Shown here: positions 12,930 to 15,844 of the stretch, piece after piece
How the letters are laid out: every line of letters begins with the position of its first letter
Numbering within the stretch: position 1 is the first letter of the stretch
NCBI GenBank assembly: GCA_910586005.1
Contig: CAJUHG010000066.1
Span: 1 to 15,844 of the forward strand
DNA from: an uncultured Lachnospiraceae bacterium
Lineage (GTDB): Bacteria; Bacillota; Clostridia; Lachnospirales; Lachnospiraceae
DNA length: 15,844 nucleotides
Direction of reading: 5' to 3'
The notes under the pieces: generated by a model
Told to the model about the DNA's origin: nothing
The model's input: only the letters and a program-made list of their open reading frames with translations
The model's database searches: none
Translations under genes and position numbers: made by a program

Positions 12930-13505
12930 ATGCCACCAAAAGCAAAATTTACACGGGACAAAATTATACAAGCTGGACTAAATATTATAAGAGAAAATGG
13001 AGTGGAGGCTTTATCTGCCAGAGCATTAGGTGCAAAATTGGGTAGTTCGGCAAGACCTATTTTTACAGTATTTGAAAGTATGGAAGAAGTGCAAGCGGAA
13101 ATTAAAAAATCTGCAAAATCAATTTATGCAGAATATGTCAAAAAAGGTTTAGAGCAAGAATTAGCGTTTAAAGGTGTAGGCACACAGTATATCCTTTTTG
13201 CAATTCAAGAGCCAAAATTATTTCAATTACTTTTTATGTTTGAGCAAAAGCAAAGTCCCGCAGTTGTCAATGTATTGCCCATGATAGATGATAATTATAA
13301 AGATATTTTATTGTCTGTGCAAAATGGATATCATTTGTCCGAGAATAAGGCAGAACAGTTATACCGCCACTTGTGGATTTACACACATGGAATAGCAGTA
13401 CTTTGTGCAACAAATATGTGTGTATTTACCACAGAAGAAATAAGTAAGATGATTGCGCAAGTATTCAAAGGGATACTGAAAGAAATGAAGGAAGATACTT
13501 TATAA
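12930..13505 (+). CDS. TetR/AcrR family transcriptional regulator
   Basis: 191-residue one-component regulator. The N-terminal DNA-binding domain (about 6-55) has the TetR pattern: TRDKIIQAGLNIIRENGVEALSARALGAKLG, then SSARPIFTVFESMEEV in the recognition and stabilising helices. The rest is a mainly helical ligand-binding and dimerisation region of unknown ligand. The ATG is preceded by GGGAGG at 12917-12922, seven bases away. It has its own consensus promoter and operator-like repeats, so autoregulation is likely. The small membrane protein gene downstream is probably co-transcribed. The exporter operon upstream ends at a strong terminator but could still be a target in trans. Confidence 0.93.
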   Translation: MPPKAKFTRDKIIQAGLNIIRENGVEALSARALGAKLGSSARPIFTVFESMEEVQAEIKKSAKSIYAEYVKKGLEQELAFKGVGTQYILFAIQEPKLFQLLFMFEQKQSPAVVNVLPMIDDNYKDILLSVQNGYHLSENKAEQLYRHLWIYTHGIAVLCATNMCVFTTEEISKMIAQVFKGILKEMKEDTL

Positions 13506-13637
13506 AAAATGTTAAACTTTAATAACCCCCTATGTGGGAGAAAGAAAAGTTTCTATCAAATATAATAACACCAGCGATAAATAATTGATAACTGTTTGAG
13601 AATGAAACAGGGCGAAACGTTGGGATTGGAGGAAAAA

Positions 13638-14039
13638 ATGAATAAGAAAAAATGGATAAGTATAGTGTCGATTTATTCGATAATATATATGGTAATAACA
13701 TTGTTAAATAGTATTTTATATCTTGGGAATGGTATTTATGAAGATCCAAGCGGTAATTGGCATGAATTAGATAGGGCTATGATACTTTTGATTGGGATTG
13801 CAACTTTTGAGTTGTGTACTAATTTGCCGATTAAGCCTTTGATTTTTAGATATATGATTGCATATGTGCCATCTCAATTATTAGCATTTACATATGTCTG
13901 GTTTAGCGGATTAAGGGAAGAATTAGCAAAAACAGCATATAGAGACATTTGGATTAACTTTACGAGCCTTTTTATACTATTATGTATTGTCAACACTATT
14001 ATTAGTGTTTATAAGAAAAAAAGGAATACAGCTTTTTAA
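13638..14039 (+). CDS. small four-TM membrane protein, function unknown
   Basis: I do not know a function for this 133-residue protein. It has four hydrophobic segments at about 6-29, 46-62, 70-90 and 105-124. Conserved-looking polar stretches are NWHELDRAMILLIG (40-53) and WFSGLREELAKTAYRDIWIN (88-107), and the C-terminus is basic. It resembles small membrane proteins of an uncharacterised DUF group that I have seen next to TetR genes in Firmicutes (possibly DUF6608; from memory, unverified). The frame is open to an ATG at 13596, but GGAGG at 13628-13632 favours the ATG at 13638. It lies 132 bases after the TetR gene with no clear promoter between, and a terminator at 14104-14137 follows. 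Probably a TetR-controlled target. Confidence 0.75.
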   Translation: MNKKKWISIVSIYSIIYMVITLLNSILYLGNGIYEDPSGNWHELDRAMILLIGIATFELCTNLPIKPLIFRYMIAYVPSQLLAFTYVWFSGLREELAKTAYRDIWINFTSLFILLCIVNTIISVYKKKRNTAF

Positions 14040-14103
14040 AGATAATAAGTAGCGTTGTGTAAAAAATTGAATCATAGTTGTGCTTATGGTGCAATGTAGA
14101 AAA

Positions 14104-14137
14104 CGCAGGAAACCTTTTCTTGATTTCCTGTGTTTTT
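14104..14137 (+). terminator. intrinsic terminator after the small membrane protein gene
   Basis: CGCAGGAAA (14104-14112) pairs with TTTCCTGTG (14124-14132) with one G-U pair and an 11-base loop. Five T follow (14133-14137). It stands 65 bases after the stop codon and directly abuts the third hairpin repeat copy. Confidence 0.75.
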
Positions 14138-14138
14138 A

Positions 14139-14191
14139 TTCTATAGGAAATACTATGTCACCCGAAAGCAGGAAAGTATCTTCCTATAGAA
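14139..14191 (+). repeat. hairpin repeat element, diverged copy 3
   Basis: Perfect 11-base inverted arms TTCTATAGGAA (14139-14149) and TTCCTATAGAA (14181-14191) enclose a core with TATGTCACCCGAA and GGAAAGTAT. Copies 1 and 2 have TGTTACTGCGAA and TTAAAGTAT at the matching places, and arms containing CATAGGAA. The order and spacing of these blocks are the same, so it is a shorter, diverged relative. It begins just after the T-tract of a terminator. Confidence 0.65.
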
Positions 14192-14207
14192 CAAACTTAT
14201 CTGCTGA

Positions 14208-14237
14208 TACACCTTCTGTGGGGGAAAAGAAGGTATA
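14208..14237 (-). other. stem-loop downstream of the ClbS-like gene
   Basis: On the minus strand TATACCTTCT and AGAAGGTGTA form ten pairs with one G-U around a ten-base loop; on the plus strand the same position would be a C-A mismatch. It lies about 55 bases after the stop codon of the ClbS-like gene. There is no T-tract, so it is at best a weak terminator or a 3' protective stem. Confidence 0.4.
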
Positions 14238-14292
14238 CGACCATAACAAAACGATACAACACATTAATCCTTTTGATATCACAAAGTGTATT

Positions 14293-14844
14293 TTATTTCT
14301 TTTCACATATTGGCACAATTTTTTTGTGTGCTTTCAGTTTCTTTATAGCCCAATTATAATGGCTGGATGTAACACTGATGAAATAGGAACCTAAAGTACT
14401 TCTGCCAACCCATTTATAAATTCCTTTAGAAAACAATTCTTCATTGGAAAAGCATTCTACTAACTTCATAATTTCTACATGGGATTTTTGAAACATATTC
14501 TTTGCATTGTCTAATGATGTATTTTGATGTTTTTTCCAAAATTCTACATTCATATTTCCATAAGTTTTCCAGTTATAAGGTTGAGGTATAAATGGTTTGC
14601 TATCACCCTTTTGATTTGAATGCACCCAGTTAAGTAAAAGCTGATGCCATTCATAGAGATGGATGTAAATATCACGGAGATTTTTATCTCTTTTCCAATG
14701 AGCTTCTTTCTTCTTCTCATCACTTGAAAAATCAAAAGGTGTTGATAGTTCTTTTTCTGTCAATCCAAAAATAAGAACGTTTAGTTTTTCATAGTTTTCA
14801 GTTACTGTGGTTAATAAATCTGTTTTGGTTGTTGGTCTACTCAT
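14293..14844 (-). CDS. ClbS/DfsB family four-helix-bundle protein (DUF1706)
   Basis: 183-residue cytoplasmic protein of the DinB-like fold. ClbS protects colibactin producers by opening the toxin's cyclopropane, but most family members are of unknown function and occur without colibactin genes. Family features seen: N-terminal MSRPTTKTDLL, EAHWKRDKNLRDIYIHLYEW (47-66), NWKTYGNMNVEFWKKHQ (91-107) and the late TSSHYNWAIKKLKAH (159-173). His62, His67 and His162 lie where DinB-like proteins often have metal or catalytic residues. ATG start with GAAAGGA at 14860-14854. It follows a YafY/WYL regulator on the same strand, separated by an operator-like palindrome and tandem repeats, so that regulator probably controls it. 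A detoxification or DNA-protection role is inference. Confidence 0.88.
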   Translation of the reverse strand: MSRPTTKTDLLTTVTENYEKLNVLIFGLTEKELSTPFDFSSDEKKKEAHWKRDKNLRDIYIHLYEWHQLLLNWVHSNQKGDSKPFIPQPYNWKTYGNMNVEFWKKHQNTSLDNAKNMFQKSHVEIMKLVECFSNEELFSKGIYKWVGRSTLGSYFISVTSSHYNWAIKKLKAHKKIVPICEKK

Positions 14845-14870
14845 GTTTATATTTCCTTTCTTTTATATAA

Positions 14871-14990
14871 TAGAAAACATGTATTGTTATTTTTCTATTT
14901 TCATATCTTCATAATAATAGAAAATTTGTATTGCTATTTTCCTATTTTCATATCTTCATAATAATAGAAAATTTGTATTGCTATTTTCCT
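14871..14990. repeat. 47-bp tandem repeat array, about 2.6 units
   Basis: Units at 14871-14917, 14918-14964 and a partial 14965-14990. Units 2 and 3 are identical where they overlap; unit 1 differs at a few positions. Each unit carries an inverted repeat: in unit 1, AATAGAAAA (14869-14877) and TTTTCTATT (14891-14899) are perfect complements. The array lies in the presumed 5' leader of the ClbS-like gene. The units directly abut without spacers. Confidence 0.9.
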
Positions 14991-15015
14991 AAATCAAAAA
15001 ACTTTTCTTATATTT

Positions 15016-15045
15016 TATCAAAATAATACTGACATCTTATGTCAA
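15016..15045 (-). promoter_or_regulatory. putative promoter with palindromic operator for the ClbS-like gene
   Basis: On the minus strand TTGACA (15045-15040) is a perfect -35. TTGATA (15021-15016) is a fair -10 with an 18-base spacer. The -35 is embedded in the palindrome TGACAT-AAG-ATGTCA (15030-15044), which also includes the stop codon of the WYL-type regulator. A dimeric regulator bound there would cover the promoter. This gives a clbS-like leader of about 165 bases. Confidence 0.55.
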
Positions 15046-15844
15046 GGTTTATATTTTTCATATATCAATCTTGCCTGTTCTGCCAAGATATTTTTTAGAT
15101 AGGTAGGTGAAAGTATATCTACCTGTGTTCCAAATGACAATAAAAAACTTATTAACCACTCATCTTCAGGCATTCTAGCAGAAACAATGAAATCGCCATT
15201 TTCTTGTTGCTGTATTTGTGTTTTATCAAACTCATCATATATACGGTATGCCATTTCTTGGGGAAAACGAAGTGTAATTTGAGTATATGCTCCCTCAGAA
15301 TTTTCAATTAGCTTGGGGTAATTTGAAAGAGAAAAATTCTTGTTTAAAATTTCTAAATCTAAAATACGATTTAATTTGAAGATCCGCCAGTCTTGTTTTT
15401 CTGTGCAAAATGCTTTCAAATACCATGCATTTGCTTTGTAAACAAGTTTATAGGGTTGTATGATTCTTTCACTTATAGCCTTGTAGGAACTTGCATAATA
15501 AATTTTAACATTTTTACAATGGATTACTGCTGATTTTAGCAGTTCAAATTTTTCATTATCAAATTCTTTATTCCCCCATCTAGAAAAATCCACTTCAAGC
15601 CAATGATCTGAATTGAGATGAAACATGGCAGAAAGTTTCTGTAGTGTTTGGTTGTTGCTCATATTTTGGATAGTATTTATACTCTGTAAAGCTATAAGAA
15701 TTTCCTGTTTCTCTTGTTCCGACAATATGACTTTATCCAAAACAAAATCATTCATCAAATAAATACCACCATTTCTGCCTGGTTCTGTATAGATAGGGAT
15801 ACCTGCTCCACTGAGAGAGTCAATATCTCTGTAAATTGTTCTAA
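15042..15844 (-). CDS. YafY/WYL-domain transcriptional regulator, 5' end beyond window
   Basis: Partial gene: the frame stays open through the right edge, so its start lies outside. The first visible residues, RTIYRDIDSLSGAGIPIYTE, are the end of the winged helix-turn-helix and wing typical of YafY-type regulators, followed by PGRNGGIYLMNDFVLDK. The WYL domain has YYASSYKAISERIIQPYKLV and then WYLKAFCTEKQDWRIFKLNRI, with the usual Tyr, Arg and ligand-binding Arg positions. A C-terminal extension (ITLRFPQEMAYRIYDEF, then EDEWLISFLLSFGTQVDILS) matches the WCX region. About 267 codons are visible of an expected 300 or so. A TTG at 15758 is in frame but would delete the DNA-binding domain, so it is not the start. 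It probably regulates the ClbS-like gene downstream. Confidence 0.92.
   Translation of the reverse strand, partial: RTIYRDIDSLSGAGIPIYTEPGRNGGIYLMNDFVLDKVILSEQEKQEILIALQSINTIQNMSNNQTLQKLSAMFHLNSDHWLEVDFSRWGNKEFDNEKFELLKSAVIHCKNVKIYYASSYKAISERIIQPYKLVYKANAWYLKAFCTEKQDWRIFKLNRILDLEILNKNFSLSNYPKLIENSEGAYTQITLRFPQEMAYRIYDEFDKTQIQQQENGDFIVSARMPEDEWLISFLLSFGTQVDILSPTYLKNILAEQARLIYEKYKP

Noticed and set aside
13525..13545. CCCC/GGGA hairpin after the TetR gene
   Set aside because: The stem is only three to four pairs with no T-tract; probably chance.
14080..14394. 104-codon plus-strand frame
   Set aside because: It runs across a terminator, a hairpin repeat and the 3' end of the ClbS-like gene in antisense, and it lacks a ribosome binding site.
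14871..14990. CRISPR array
   Set aside because: The 47-bp units directly abut, with no unique spacers, and no cas genes are present.

Overview
The window is strongly AT-rich. It has short intergenic gaps, consensus TTGACA/TATAAT promoters, AGGAGG-type ribosome binding sites and frequent GTG or TTG starts. With a Gram-positive-style YknXYZ-like exporter and an ECF-sigma/ABC cassette, this points to an anaerobic Firmicute of class Clostridia, most likely Lachnospiraceae. The lineage is inferred from protein character; no rRNA gene is present. I see no phage, plasmid, transposase or CRISPR locus.

Region 1 (63-3472, + strand) is a four-gene operon: an ECF-like sigma factor, a six-TM membrane protein of unknown role (a candidate anti-sigma or sensor), an ABC ATPase and an ABC-2-type permease. 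The sigma factor probably controls the transporter in response to an envelope signal. A UMF1/Atg22-like MFS transporter (4686-3460, - strand) converges on it with overlapping 3' ends.

Region 2 (4847-5441) has an initiator tRNA-Met with a consensus promoter and an intrinsic terminator. Two 70-nt copies of a hairpin repeat follow, separated by a hairpin-rich 116-nt spacer. A third, diverged copy lies at 14139-14191. All three copies begin immediately after a hairpin/T-tract.

Region 3 (5442-8500) has cysK on the + strand, converging on a - strand pair: an M19-type dipeptidase followed by a cytoplasmic SH3-NlpC/P60 endopeptidase. Together these look like a salvage route for cell-wall peptides. 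The dipeptidase is preceded by a probable 28-codon leader ORF that overlaps its start. The leader's own initiation site is a diverged duplicate of the dipeptidase's initiation site.

Region 4 (8684-12819, + strand) is an exporter operon of MacB-type ATPase, MacA/YknX-type adaptor with a very long coiled coil, and MacB/YknZ-type permease. A promoter with response-regulator-like direct repeats precedes it and a strong terminator ends it.

Region 5 (12839-14137, + strand) is a TetR regulator with a perfect consensus promoter and an operator-like site, then a small four-TM protein and a terminator.

Region 6 (14208-15844, - strand) is a YafY/WYL regulator cut by the right edge, followed by a ClbS/DfsB (DUF1706) protein. 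Between them are a palindromic operator-like site that includes the regulator's stop codon and a 47-bp tandem repeat array in the presumed clbS-like leader.

The strongest candidates for something undescribed are the leader ORF with duplicated initiation site, the terminator-associated hairpin repeat family, and the sigma/six-TM/ABC cassette.
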